The position numbers and the translations under genes were made by a program. Below are positions 1 to 12,200 of a stretch of 64,000 bases of DNA, in pieces. Numbering within the stretch: the stretch's first letter is position 1; each line of letters opens with the position of its first letter. The notes beneath the pieces were generated by a model. It saw only the letters and a program-made list of their open reading frames with translations. It did no database searches and had not been told where the DNA came from. Origin of the DNA: Drosophila persimilis (taxonomy: Eukaryota; Arthropoda; Insecta; Diptera; Drosophilidae); NCBI RefSeq assembly GCF_003286085.1, contig NW_020825312.1, forward strand, positions 3,410,001 to 3,474,000. Direction: 5' to 3'.

Positions 1-3000
1 ATAGGTTCTGTCCACCAACTAAAGAAGAAGGATCCGGATCCCGCCCCTTGCGTGTGTGGTGCGGCGCCCCAAAAGATGATTGTTGGCTGACTCAATTACG
101 ATGAATTGCATGTCAGACGACACGGGACGGCACACGGACACCCCGGTACTCTGGCACTCAGCATTTCAGTTCAGCAAACATCGCTTACGCCCCGCAGCAA
201 TTAACTTGGCAGCAAATGTACTTATTTGCAGATGATGCGTCAAGTCTCAGGGTCAATGGCTGGAATAAATTTAGCAAACAACTAACAGAACGTTAGGTCA
301 CATTCTATAGAATAGCGGTGGGCATGTCCTGGGTCCCAAAAGTTCCCACAGGACGCGGCACATTGATGCTCTGACACGAGACGTACAGGCGAATGCTGCA
401 AAAGAGAATGCCGGAGAATAGTAAACACACACAACATACATGTCGTGTGCATAACGCGGTATATTGACTTTAGTTTCACTGATAAGGATCTATTTTTAAT
501 AGTCTTTTTCTTGTTGGACTGCTACCAAATTCAGAAAGCTTGCCCCAGCAATTTTTGACCCCACTCTCTCTTTCTCCCTCTCTCTCTCTAAATATTTTCA
601 CATCGCACTTGTTCCTACAATGATCTCACTGTCTAAGCTGACTAATTAAAGCTATAAACGAGTGTATATTTCTGTAGTCTATGAAAACCAGTTTAATCAA
701 AATAAGAGCTACTTTTATTTGACCTTAAACTAAAGTGAAATTCATTTAGTCTTTAACATCAAGGTGAATTACCTTCTACTTCAATTAAGTATAAGCTGTT
801 TACTAAAATCGGATAAATATTTTTAAAGCCGCATGACATTTCCTGTGCAGTAGTAGCTTCAAAAACATTTAGCCATGAGAAACTGGAAACGGCCTAAGGT
901 TCGTCCCGTCCAAAGGTCAAATGGGAATCAGAAAAGTAAAAAATGTTGCTGTTCACTAATGTTCTCGGCTCGCAAATTTGTTCATTCAAATTCTCTGGCA
1001 GGTAATTAGGTTGCCTGCGCTTTTAATTGAGTTGCCCGAGGAGTCAATTTGACGGGTAGGCACGTACCAGAAAGAGAGCCTGCCGAAGGAGCACCTGGAT
1101 GGCTACAATGCTGCAGCTATCACGTTTTAACTATAAACATTTCTCCGTTAAATTTTACAGTTTATAGCCAAAAAGTCTGCTCGGGTTGCCCCATTAACAA
1201 GGCCACGAGGGCTTTAACAACTTTGAAATGATGTCAGCTCTCGGATGCGGTGCTCATGTGGATGTGTGTCAATGCTGAGAGTCGATTTTCGTTATTTATA
1301 AACCAAATTAGGGATAAACGGAAATTGGGCGTCAGGCGTTTGGCACCTCAAAAGCGGCGCTCTGCCAGCATTAAGCAGCCATATGGACCAGGATTTCAGG
1401 ATTTCCAGCCCAGCAGCTATGTGAGAAGCGCCCCAAGGCATTCGAAGCAAGTATTTAGCCGTAATTTATTCTCGCTACGTACACTCGGAGAATAATGGGG
1501 CATAAAATACAGCTCTAAAGTGAAATTGAGTCGCAATTTCTGATAAATATCTCAAGAAGAAAAAGATTGCATGAGGAATGATTTTTTGGTTGAAATGGGA
1601 AATGATATCTTTTAAAAAAGCGTATTATAAAACTGAGGGAAGGTTTCGCCGAGTGTATTTCATGGGAGAGTATGCCGTAAGTTAATGTTTTGCCTTAATT
1701 GCCGTCGAAGAGTAACAAAGCACCGACCTTTTCCTTATTTTTGGTTGGCAAATCAAGCGCGAAAATTGCGACACCTTGGATGGCTTTTGGGATGGAAGGT
1801 AAACGACTTATTTAAATCGATGTTCAACAGCAGGAGTCTTAAATTTCAGATCTTGATTAGATGATGATTTGGGTACTCTCGAGGTACCTTAGCGAAGGAC
1901 AATGCGTCAGATTGGGTTTCTTTTCGATGATTTTCTATGCTCAGCGGTTAATCCTTTGGAATTTCATATTCCAAAAAACACTTCGCCTACATAAACGAAA
2001 AGTGGCAAGACCTAAAGAGCCTCCTGCTTTGCACCACTTTCTAATACCATGCTTTGCCATTTCAATATCCAACCAACAACAAAAAAAGTTTAGTCCTAAA
2101 GCCCACGCAAAAATCAAATCAAAAGTGGTGGGACATTAGGGGAATGAAACCGCTGGAAGTTCAAGCACGATATAAAAAACCAAAAAAAAAAAAAAGAAAA
2201 AAACTCCCAGGCGGTGGGCAAAATAAACGAAATCACGAAAATAAATAAACAAGTGAATCTCGGGGAACGAAAAAAAGCAAAAGCAAAATGGAAAGCCCCA
2301 AAATCAAATGCCAAACGTCAGCAGGATTGGTTGCTTCTGTGGGGGCCGGTCTGCGTTTCAGGATCTAACTCTCGGTAACCTCGTTGGGATGAGGGAATCT
2401 AATCTTCGATATGACTGCCATTCAAAAGGTAGGGTAAAGCACTTGAACTAATCTAATATCATAATAATTATAAGAGTGTACTGAAAAGTGAATAAACTAC
2501 TGTAAGAGTACAAATTGTACGGAAAGTACCCCAATTACAGGATTCTAAATTGTTTTTGCTTTATAAGCAATCTGTTATCTTGGTTAAGCAATTATTTCTT
2601 CAAATCCTCCAACTTATGCACATTAGACCGATTATATTTGATCTTCTACGAAAAGACAGACATGCGTAGATCGGATTCATCTTGTTTCAGAAACGCTGAC
2701 GAATGCTGTAGATTGATAGACTTAAAAAAAACGAGATTCCGACCTTAGTAAGAGTTTATAAATGGTGATTGCCAGACACATATATCATATCATATCAATC
2801 AAATGTGAGATTGCATGTATTATTTTCTGCTACTGTTAATACAAACCAAATACATACATACTATATATTTATGTGAAATATTTATGTATGCTTAGATAGA
2901 CAAAAGTAATTTCCATCTTTAAATGAAACACATTTAATGACCCATATAGTCATTTTGCCTACTTGGCAATTCAGACAGAAATGTCTTCTTGGGGTCTTTC

Positions 3001-3322
3001 ATCACCTTAAACATTTGTTTGTTCCAATATTTGCATATATTTTAAACAAATTTCTGTCCGTAGATGTGTGCATGTGTGCGCTTGTGTATTCATATCCATC
3101 GGAGAGAGAAATTTCTAAATAAATATGTGCATATGTATGTGTGTACGTTTCTTAAGTAAAACCCATTTCGCTCTCGTATGGCTTGGCGCCTTAAGTTATT
3201 GTTGTTGGCATCATTTACATATGTACAATATACACATACTAAGAAGAAAAGGCATTACACTGCACAACAAATTGTTCTGTCAAAGTATGCGGAGGTGCAG
3301 TAAGCCACAGTATGTTTGGCGA

Positions 3323-3337
3323 GGGGGGGGGGGGGGG
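3323..3337. repeat. G15 homopolymer
   Basis: Fifteen consecutive G residues precede TGG. Mononucleotide G runs this long are rare and are error-prone in assemblies. Confidence 0.9.
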
Positions 3338-3475
3338 TGGAAATGATTATTCCTGCATAACTTAACACTGTATACATCACCATATACGAGTAGGTGCCAT
3401 TTCCCTTTCCTCTTTCAGAGGGATAAGTGGTCATAAAATTATGAGCGTGGAGAAACACCATGCCGCATCCGTGGC

Positions 3476-3501
3476 TACATATGTATGTACATACATATGT
3501 A
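3476..3501. repeat. 26-bp perfect palindrome of TACATA type
   Basis: The sequence equals its own reverse complement over 26 bases and is built from TACATA/TATGTA units. The same class of simple palindromic repeat recurs through the intergenic DNA of this window, for example at 33,294-33,325. Confidence 0.9.
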
Positions 3502-3589
3502 CAGATATTAACAGCTACATCTACATACATCGGCATCAACAATAACAGGAAATAGTACAAAGGCGGCGTAAAGCATTAAATGAAGCCAA

Positions 3590-4130
3590 ACACAGAATAG
3601 AATGGTTTTGGTGACAAAAGAGCACTGCACCACCACCACCAGCGTACCACCGACCAGCACCAAGAACAACAGAACAGCCTAGACGACCTACACCACACAC
3701 CGACGCATAGCAGCGCTATGATTCCGAAATAGCGCGCCGAGCTGGGGAGCAGCAGCGGCGGCAGCGTCACCATTACGTACACGGAGGGAGCGAGGAGGGC
3801 ACAGGCACACTCTGGTGTTCGCGGTCCGTCTTTCATGGAATTCCGTTACAAACTGATTCGGGCCAGAAGCTCGGAAATCCTTTTTGGCCACAGTGGCCGC
3901 ACAGTCGGCGTCGCAGTCGCCGCTTCTGTTGCCGTTTCTGTTGCTGTTTCTGTTTCCCCAAAGTGTCGTCGCAGCAGCAAGCACGGGCAAAGCAAAACAA
4001 ACGGCATCCATCGTCCGTATCAGCTGATTGCACCTTCCAATTGTCATTCCCATTTTTCCCGTTTGCTCCATTTTCGCTCTTCTCCGGAGGCTGCGCGCTA
4101 TTTGCGACCCACTCTCCCAAGGAATGTAAA
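3590..4130. promoter_or_regulatory. GC-rich block, possible promoter or 5' exon
   Basis: This 540-base block is richer in GC and CG dinucleotides than its surroundings and contains CAC/CAG-type triplet runs and a GTTGCTGTTTCT-like tract, typical of Drosophila 5' UTRs. Several 80-130 codon ORFs overlap it on both strands, but none shows a domain. I could not fix a splice donor or a transcription direction. Confidence 0.2.
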
Positions 4131-4727
4131 ATAAAAGGTGTAACTGTTCAGGGAGGCTCTCTCTCTCTCCCTCTCTCTCTCTTGCTCCCTATCCATGTCT
4201 AGAGGCTTGCCGAAGGAAGCTAGAGGCTGCTTTTTTGGGCTGTCTCACCTTCTAATCCATGTACCTTGTGCACTGACAAATGAGCGTGGGAGATAGAGGA
4301 CAGCGATGCTAATGCTGTGCCTGAGGTGTATTAATATAAGGTGACGTTTGTCGTTTGTTTGCCACTCTCTCTTGAGAGGCCTTTTAGGAAATTCATCAAC
4401 TGCGACATTTATTTCCCCAAAATAATAGAACGTGTCATAAATGTATCAAATGGCATGTTCCTCCTTTGAGTTCAACCAGATACCAGAATTTTAGGCAAAA
4501 CAATCCTAACGGTCTCCGCATTTCTTATCAGTCTAGAAATTTGGTTTCTATGATAAAAGTGAATCGCAGAATCGGTCCCATGATGAATGGAACAAAAAAC
4601 GTCGATCTTCTCTCTCTCATCAAACATGGCGTCAAAGCGCTTGCAGTAGTGCTGATAGTAAAACTGGATCCAATAGAAAGTTAGTGGACCACCTTAAATA
4701 ATTTCATCATGAATCGGTCTATTTTTT

Positions 4728-4866
4728 ATACCTGATACTCAAAATGAATATAGGGGTATATTTGATTTATGGTGAAAGTGTATGTGTGTAACGTCCAGAA
4801 GGAAGCGTTTCGCACCCCATAAAAAATATATATATTCTTGATCAGCATCAATAGCCGATCCGATCT
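4728..4866 (+). repeat. Fragment of dispersed repeat shared with 29.0 kb
   Basis: This stretch matches the start of the repeat at about 29,006 in order and spacing. Shared blocks include GGGGTATAT, GTGAAAGTG, AGAAGGAAGCGTTT, ACCCCATAAA, a TATATATATTCTTG block and CAGCAT followed by AATAGCCGA. It is truncated at about 4866. The sequence type resembles a repeat abundant in obscura-group Drosophila genomes. Confidence 0.7.
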
Positions 4867-7031
4867 TATAGGAATCTTCTCTTTCTTGGCTTGGTTGTTA
4901 GAGGTCTGACTAGTGCATTAGGGTGACCCCCAAGGCGTTTCCAATAAATCGCTGCATGTAGTTGATGAATCGGTCTATGCATACCTACATACATACAGTA
5001 GCGGACAGTGAAATGTAGACTGTCAAAACAAGTAATTTTCTGTTTTATAAAGTTTTCATTTTTTTTCAAGAAAAAATATCATGTACCCAACTAAACAATA
5101 TAAAAGGCAAACGAAACACATTAAAAGTTTGAATCCAAATGTCCTTGCTTTCAAAAGAATCCTTGAATCAAAAAGTATTCACTTTGGTATTCACTTTTAT
5201 AATTGTGCGGAAAAATTCATTCTAGTTTTTTAGTCCGGAAGTACAATTTTTCTGTTATTACGTTGAAATTCTATGAATCTTGAAGAGTATGTAATGAATT
5301 TGTTGAATATTTTTTTGAGCCTCCTCGGTGTTTTAGAACTTGTTTTCTACGCGAAAGGTTGGTATCTTCTAATTTGCCGATTGATTCGATGTTTACATAT
5401 ATCGTTATGCTACACTTATTCAAATATTTGTTTCAATTTAGATAACGTTTTGGGTCTCTGCATTCATATTAAAAAGTTCATGATGTGCTAAAGATTCTAG
5501 ATCGGATTGAATTCAGGTGAAGCATTCCCAAAGCAAAACGAAAATAAATATGCCCTCTTTGATACTGATTCCCACATACTAGTATCAGATCGTTCGGATG
5601 TTTAGCAGGATATCGACATGATGAATACCCATACAAGGTAGTTGACATTTTGTACACCAGTATTTGATAGTTAAAGTTTCATGGTGAAAAGTAGCCTGGA
5701 CTGGTGCTTTCTTCTAAAAACACATTTGTATTCTTCAGCTTTATTTCGTACCCTCGCAGTATATTGATTATTTTTCGGTGTCGTGTCTTTTATTGCTGCC
5801 GCATACATGGGTGACCGACCCGTAGCACACATTCTAAGTAGTCCAGTGCCACCAAGCCTTCGGTTGGCCACTCGATGTGATTTTGGAAAATTTGTAGCTA
5901 AAGTTCACGAAACCCGAAATTAGGGCTTTGTTACACGCTGACCCGGTTAGGTCGCCAAAAACTTAGGGGTTTTCCGCCCTTGCCAGTAATTCAAAATGGG
6001 GGAAACCACTTTACGTGTCCACTTCGGAAAGCCTTGGCCAAAAGAGAATCTGGCTGTACTTTCTTGTAAGCCGTTTCTGAAGCAATCTTAAAGTTCAGGC
6101 TGCATTTCTCGAGCTCAAGAAAGTAGGTAAAGTATGGAGATATGTAGTCTTTGTTCATTTTTTAGATTGAAAGACATTCTTGGTGGACATAGATAATAGA
6201 AGAGACACCTTTACGAAAACAAACGACTCTATATATGCACATTCACAAGTACCCCTGGGTATATGGGGCTTGCGTGAGACGAGGTGCCTGTTCCTATTGG
6301 CATCCGGATAACTGCGCTGTTTTGCATATCCCCAGTACCACTTCCTGGCTTCTTGACTTGGCGGCACGCCACACCAGGGCGACGCTCCTTCGTGCCGGCA
6401 TGCCATTTTAAAACATCCCATCACCGTTTTGCTCGGTCCGGTTCGGTTCTCTTCATAAAAGCTGAATGCAATTTTTTACCACAAATTCTGGTTAGCTGGG
6501 CAAAGGCACTCAAATTTCAAAGTTCGAGACTGTCCATGTACATACTTTCTCAATGATAGAAAACAACTGAGATATAAAATAAGTTAAATACGGATACTTA
6601 TGATGCATTGAGTCACTTCAAGTCACTTCTTAAATTGTGGGTATGGTTCCTTTTGAACTAAGTAATCCCCATTCAACACTTGTGAAACCCTCTTAGCTGC
6701 CTTTGGGGCTGCAATATTAATTAAGTATTGCATGTATGTACATACATATTCCATCTGACCTTTTGGATGACGGAACACCTGTAAGTGGATATACATATGT
6801 ACATATACAGCTTATTAAAGTTTAAAGCTTCTCCAACAGATATCCGAACTTCCATTTTATGGAGCGGAAAAATAATAATGTTGATAACAGTTTATTCGTG
6901 GAAATCACAACAATATGCACAAACCTACACTATTCTCTCTTGTTTACTGATATGGTATGAAAACTCGCAGAAAACTTCCAGAATTACTTAATTGATGGTA
7001 GATTTACGACTAGGACAGACCGATTCATTTC

Positions 7032-7038
7032 TGATAAG
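7032..7038 (+). promoter_or_regulatory. GATA site (TGATAAG) upstream of peritrophin-like gene
   Basis: A TGATAAG heptamer lies 72 bp upstream of the TATA box at 7110. It fits the WGATAR consensus bound by Drosophila GATA factors and sits at a spacing similar to the GATA sites of other peritrophin genes in the window. Confidence 0.45.
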
Positions 7039-7109
7039 CACCATTATTGTACAGTGGGCCATAAACATATTCAGGTTGATGAATTTGGCAACAAGATTTG
7101 ATTCCCAGC

Positions 7110-7117
7110 TATATAAG
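7110..7117 (+). promoter_or_regulatory. TATA box
   Basis: TATATAAG lies 48 bp upstream of the ATG at 7158, implying a start of transcription near 7140 and a very short 5' UTR. Confidence 0.7.
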
Positions 7118-7157
7118 AGACCTTCTTTAAAGAATTTTGATCATTTTGATACTTAAA

Positions 7158-8226
7158 ATGCAAAAGATCATTGCCATTTTGGTCATTGCCGCTTGCGCCC
7201 TATTAGTTTTCGTGGCGGCACAAAAGTGCCAGGAATGTCAGAGCGGTAATTCTGCCTACTGTCATGACCAGACCTCCTATCGAAATTGCATGCGTAAGTT
7301 CCATGTTGAAATTTTGGATCCCATGGGCAACATTCACAGAAGTTTTCTTACAGAAAACAATCCCATTGGCGACATTGTGACGTGTGACAGCGGTTACGTT
7401 TGCAGCAACACCGAGGATGTCTGCGTGATGAGCTATTTTGTGGATGGATCTAGTGTGCTGGACGTATGTGGGCCATCTGGTGGAAACGGTGAGGACTGTG
7501 CGGTCTGCAGCGGCAGCAACAAATACAGCTGCGTCAGTGAGACTCAGTTTGCACGATGTGTGGATCAGCAGGTATCCACCGCCAATGTCTACAGCTGTGG
7601 CACCGATGAGATTTGTGTGATTGAGGCCCTCGCCACCCACGGCACCCTTTGTGTGCCCACCTGTGCCGCTACCTTCGTAAGTGTCTACGTCATACCCATG
7701 AGAGAATACCAGACCTGTATCGATGCTTGATCCACAGTTGAACGAGGCGGCTACGTGCAGCAACAGAGAGTACGTGGCACCCCCAGACCCAACGGTACCC
7801 ACTGTGGAAGAACAAGTGAAGGCTTGCGAAGAGGCAGGTGCCAATTCGAACTATCTTTACTTCTTTACGAGATACATTAAAGATATGACATGCAATAGCT
7901 ATCTCTACTGCGAGAAGGTCAGTACCGTCACGTGGATAGCCATCCTATATAGCTGCAATGGGGACAAACCATTCTTCGATTCGGCCTCCACGACATGTGT
8001 AGCCATTCGACCGGCGGACTGCGCAGCAACAACTACGAGTAGTCCACAGGAACAGACAACTTCTTCATCTGCTGGGCCAACAGAAATTCCATCTACGACA
8101 GCACCTACAACGACTAGTCCGCTGGAATCAACAGAGTCTTCCACGAGCTCTAACTCCGAAGCTTCCTCTGAAACTCCATCTACGACAGCACCTACAACGA
8201 CTAGTCCACTGGAACCAAAAGAGTAA
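7158..8226 (+). CDS. Divergent peritrophin-like secreted protein
   Basis: Three exons (7158-7293, 7354-7676, 7738-8226) give a 315-residue protein. The introns are 60 bp, a gtaagt donor at 7294 and a cag acceptor ending at 7353, and 61 bp, a gtaagt donor at 7677 and a cag acceptor ending at 7737; both keep frame. A hydrophobic signal peptide (residues 1-21) ends at AAQ. Cysteine-rich modules follow. The last, from about ACEEAG to PADC, has the C-x-C-x-YC spacing of a CBM14 chitin-binding domain, while the first two are shorter and lack the usual aromatic positions. The tail is Ser/Thr/Pro-rich with a duplicated PSTTAPTTTSPLE unit, as in mucin-like linkers. It probably acts in an extracellular chitinous matrix such as the gut peritrophic membrane. 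It lies about 20 kb away from the main peritrophin cluster. The start is the ATG after the TATA box; an upstream in-frame TTG is ignored. Confidence 0.8.
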
Positions 8227-8415
8227 GAAATTATGTTTAATACATTAATGAATTGGTTTTAAATATGGAAATGGCTCTGGGAATTTTTCAAAACAATGAC
8301 ACATTTTACTACAGTTAATTAAAAGAATCACAATTACTTATAATAAATTATGAATCAAAAATTTACATAAAATTCACATCAATTTAGATTTAGTTTCGTC
8401 TGTTGAATGAGTGCT

Positions 8416-9039
8416 TCATCTATCGTCCTGGAGGAAGGCGTCAAAGTCAATGAGTATCTGCTTCTGGGCGGGCACGTGCCGGGTACAGACCACGCCAACG
8501 CAGTCGAGCATGCGCCTGGATGCGCGGTATATTTGCTTATGGGCATACTTGTCCGACATGTAGAAAACTTTCTGGATGCCAGACTGCGTAACGAAACCAA
8601 TGTTATTTGGGTAAATATCTGGTTGGAGTGGGTAAAAACCAGGATTACCTGTATAATGAGCTTGGCGCACTCGTTGCACGGGAAGAGCGTGGTGTACAGG
8701 CATGTACCAACCAAACTGCCGCCATTGGAGTTGAGTATGGCGTTGGCCTCGGCGTGGACCACATACAACTTCTTTTCCTCCAGGGAATCGGGAGAACTGT
8801 TCTTGCTTAACTTCGACCAGGGGAACTCGTCATCGCTGCAGTTGCGCGGTAATCCATTGTAACCGATGGCAACAATGCGCTTCTGCTGGTCCACGATGCA
8901 GGCGCCCACCTGGGTGACAGGGTCTTTGCTGCGCTGGGCTGAGAGCAGGGACGTGGCCATGAAGTAATCATCCCAATGCAGGTAGTCCTGCCGCTTCGAA
9001 TTCCCTGCTTCGGAAACTTCCTTATTTGCAGATGCGTCG
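8416..9039 (-). CDS. dCMP deaminase (5' end unresolved)
   Basis: Exons 8649-9039 and 8416-8583 are joined by a 65-bp intron with a CAG|gtaatc donor and a cgcag acceptor. The protein converts dCMP to dUMP for thymidylate synthesis. Visible motifs are the zinc-site HAEAN with its catalytic Glu, and the PCNEC pair of zinc ligands 20-odd residues later. The upstream DYLHWDDYFMATSLLSAQRS and the DPVTQVGACIVD block are the usual N-terminal landmarks of eukaryotic DCTD. The coding frame stays open upstream of the first internal Met to an acceptor-like TTGCAG at 9040, so a short first exon with the true ATG should lie in the 9.05-9.3 kb interval, overlapping the Clc 3' end. I could not find a donor of the right phase. 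It is head-to-tail with Clc on the same strand. Confidence 0.85.
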
Positions 9040-9119
9040 CTGCAATTATTAAGGGTATTTTTGGATGGGTTCCTTTTGTTTTTATTTAATTCAAATTAAA
9101 AAAAACTGTGTGCACATTC

Positions 9120-9125
9120 TTTATT
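9120..9125 (-). terminator. Polyadenylation signal for Clc
   Basis: AATAAA on the minus strand, about 190 bp downstream of the Clc stop codon. It falls just upstream of the start of the dCMP deaminase coding region, so the two transcription units nearly touch or overlap. Confidence 0.5.
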
Positions 9126-9311
9126 GCCTTCATTACACGAACCATGATCGCAAATTTTTGTCAGCAGCAATAATAATGTATTTATCATATAATTGGAATA
9201 TACAGCGAATACTTTTCAATAATAATTTTCATATTCAACTCAATGTGTGATTAGGCGAGTACATAATTAAAACTAGTTGGCAGGCAAAGCCAAAGCGTCA
9301 AGATGTGACAC

Positions 9312-9980
9312 TTAGGTGGTCTTCTGCAACTGAATTGGATTCTGCTTGAGATGCAGGTATATGGAACGCATTCGAGAGACATCCTTGCCCGCCTTGTTAA
9401 CTTTCGGATTGAAGTCGCAGAGCTTGGCTATGCGCTCCCACTCAGTGCCTGGCTCGATGGTCCCGTTTTCCAATGAAGCGGCCTGCTTTTCAGCGTTTCG
9501 CGATGATTGTTTCGTCTTTGAAATCGATTCGCCAATCTGACGCAGCCAGTCGTCGAGTTCCTTTTTCGACTGCTGCCGCAGCTCCTCCTTCTTACGCTCC
9601 TCTTCCACGTCCTTCTCCTCGAGTCGCTGCTTCTGCTCCTCCCGCCACTTGCGTATCTTCTCAGGCTCCTCCCGAGAAGGCGGAGGCCCAGAAATTCCTA
9701 CTGGCTCGTTCGACTCGCCGCCGATCACCTCGAAGCTGCCAGTTGATGATTCAAGGCCACCTCCAGTCGCAGATAGCTCGCTGCCCAGCTCCGCACCAGC
9801 ACCACTTAGGCCACCAAGACCAAGACCAAGAGCATCGTCCACTGTGGCAGCATCTGGGGCCGTGCCAGAGCCGCCTGTGATTTCTGCTTCGAGATCCCCC
9901 AATGCTGACTGCTCCCGTGCCAGGAATTCTGCCGCTGGGTCGACTTCCTCCTTCAATGCGAAATCATCACCAAAATCCAT
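9312..9980 (-). CDS. Clc: Clathrin light chain
   Basis: A single uninterrupted coding exon gives a complete 222-residue protein starting MDFGDDF. Clathrin light chain decorates the heavy-chain triskelion and regulates coat assembly in endocytosis and Golgi sorting. The acidic N-terminus is followed by a Gly/Ala-rich linker. A heptad-rich charged helix at about residues 105-165 (IRKWREEQKQRLEEKD... and DDWLRQ) is the heavy-chain-binding segment. The conserved WERIAKLCDFNPK and MRSIYLHLKQNP blocks close the C-terminus as in metazoan light chains. The length fits the family. The dCMP deaminase gene follows immediately downstream on the same strand. Confidence 0.95.
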   Translation of the reverse strand: MDFGDDFALKEEVDPAAEFLAREQSALGDLEAEITGGSGTAPDAATVDDALGLGLGGLSGAGAELGSELSATGGGLESSTGSFEVIGGESNEPVGISGPPPSREEPEKIRKWREEQKQRLEEKDVEEERKKEELRQQSKKELDDWLRQIGESISKTKQSSRNAEKQAASLENGTIEPGTEWERIAKLCDFNPKVNKAGKDVSRMRSIYLHLKQNPIQLQKTT

Positions 9981-11633
9981 CTCTATTTACGCTAAAATAT
10001 GTTGATTATTTAGTGGGCGTCTCACACCATTTACACGTACGCAGGACAGGCTCAAACTGGCCACACATTCTGTGCAAGCGAGCCCACTGTAGATTTCTAC
10101 ATACCTCTCGTTGAAGTTTGCAATTCGAAACAAAGATCAGATTATGATGACTAAGAGGAAATCCGGAGAGAATATATGTTTCTTCAGTTTTCTTTTAGCA
10201 ATGAATACGTAAAATGACGGTCATTAGCACCCGAAATATCGCAGAAAAGTTATCGAGCTAGTTCGCGCAGTGTTGACTAACGTACGGCACAATGTAGAGC
10301 TGTTGCTGCTGTAGTTTATAAAAAAAAAAAACAGAACAACTTTTTGCATGGCTTGCTTAACATTTAAAATAAAAACTAAAAGCATTACAGTGTCCAATAA
10401 AGTTAAAAACAATGTAAACACTCAAGCAACAACCAAAATCTACCATTGTACAGCACTTGTGACGCAGCACATGCGATTGTGTACCCACGCCCTGGCTGCA
10501 GGAAATGAACTGTTTATTGCTCCCGTGTATTGTTTTGACGAGCCGGTTTTACTCACCTCATTATTGAAAACCAATTTAATATAAAGTCGTTAGCTAAACA
10601 TGCATTTAATAATTGTCACGACGATAAAAACAAAAGACACTCGCGCCACGAACCGGTTCACTTTGGCATTATTCCCATGATCTAGTGCTCCATATCCGCT
10701 GGTTTCAATTTCTGGGCATGCACATAGAATCGCACTTCCTTCTCGTTTTGATATTGGATGTGAAGTCTATCCAATTAAATGAAATATTCTTACATAAATC
10801 AATAAATAAATCAAAAAAATCGCATCGTACACAATCACATCGATAGCATAAAAACATCGCACAATTCCAAAACCATCGATATTCTCGATATCGAAGCGGC
10901 CATTTTGGAGATTGTCCACAAAAAAGTTATGCATCAAAATTGAAAAAAGTTTAGTTTGAAATTGAACTCAAAATTAGCTTGTGCATTAAGCAGTGCATAA
11001 TTAAATATAAAAAGAATGTTGGCCCGACGCAGTTCGCGCCTCCCGATTTTGTAACAACAACGACAAGTTAGTGTGGCTATCTTTCAATCTCAACAACGCA
11101 GGCACACGCATGCATATACACATGCATGTGTGTATGTATAGATACATATGTACAACATTCAAAGTGCTAAAAATTCGAGCAATTCTGGAAAGAGGAATAT
11201 TTTTTCAATGAATCTGCGCTCCTGAACAAGTAAAAATGTGCGTTCCCAATGAAACGAGACAATGTTTGGCCCTTGCTATCCGTACACAGTCTTACGCGGC
11301 ATAATTTATGTGTGAGCAAAAAATGCACAAAATACAGACGACGCCAAAAGAAGTTCCCTTCGGGCACATACATACATACAAGTGTAGCCTGTGTACATAC
11401 ACATGTACACTTGTGTGTATATTTTGATCGAAACAGCGTGGTGGATGGGCAGTAGAGTCCCGCGAATAGAACAAATAGAGTTTTTCCACCTGCCCGAGAA
11501 GCACTTACCCCCTCCCCCTTCGTGCGAAGATGATACAGTGAATTCACTAACAAACAAATCTCAACTTTTTTTTTTTAGTTACTACTACCAGCATTAGTAG
11601 AAGTAGAAGCAGCAGAACAGCCATTACCTTCAC
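9981..11633. promoter_or_regulatory. Divergent intergenic promoter region and 5' UTR of the DUF4211 gene
   Basis: This gap separates Clc (-) from the polyQ gene (+) and should hold both promoters. Around 10,836-10,895 there are several ATCGATA/TCGATAT copies resembling the DRE (TATCGATA) found in Drosophila housekeeping promoters. No TATA box is evident. Most of 11,000-11,633 probably is 5' UTR of the plus-strand gene, ending in a GAAGTAGAAGCAGCAG-type run just before the ATG at 11,634. A short 5' UTR intron is possible (pyrimidine tract with AG near 11,577) but unproven. Confidence 0.45.
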
Positions 11634-12169
11634 ATGGATCCCAATTCCAGCCCCTGGTCATATGCGTACAACCGCATCGTGCCGGCGAGTGCTGGCAGCA
11701 CGGGCGGGACGGCCGAGGACTTCCAACACCCGCATTTGGCGACAATAACCGCGGCGAGCATTGCTAGCTTCAATGCCGCTGCGGCCAGTGGGGGGAGCTT
11801 TGTGCCACCATCACCGATCGGCAGCTACAATCCAGTATTCCAGCAGATCTATCACCATGCGGCCGCGGCCAGTGTACAGCCGAAGCCCGCCCACTATGCC
11901 TCCTCGGCGGCAAACACGCCACACCGCCAGCTGCAGCTCCCCAGCTCGCTGGACAAGCAGTTAAGCACATTTCAAAATCAGGCGGCCGTCTCCGCGGCAG
12001 CAGCAGCAGCCGTGGTAAACAATGCTGCCTCAAACTATTACGGCGAGAACTCGTCGTCCAGCGGCGCCTCGCCATCGCCGACGACCGTGGCCCTGACCTC
12101 AACGTCGCTGACCTGGAACACGCCCAACATGATATCGAACACGTTCCTTGCCATGCAGCAGCAGCAGGC

Positions 12170-12200
<31 letters not shown>

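Larger units (their letters stand above)
1..7020. other. Gene-free 7 kb (no supported coding region)
   Basis: No ORF here has codon structure, splice context or a recognisable domain; the open frames are short and their translations look like intergenic AT-rich DNA. The stretch holds a 15-base G run (3323-3337), a 26-bp palindrome (3476-3501), CT tracts (560-590 and 4158-4182), a fragment of the dispersed repeat also seen at 29 kb (about 4728-4866), and a GC-richer block at 3590-4130 that could be a promoter or non-coding first exon. It may be an intron or flank of a gene outside the window. Confidence 0.6.

Noticed and set aside
3255..3560. 101-codon minus-strand ORF
   Set aside because: It crosses the G15 run and a TACATA palindrome; the translation is simple-repeat Tyr/Val/Cys.
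7203..7844. 213-codon minus-strand ORF over the first peritrophin-like gene
   Set aside because: It is an antisense shadow; the plus strand has signal peptide, cysteine modules, spliced frame and TATA box.
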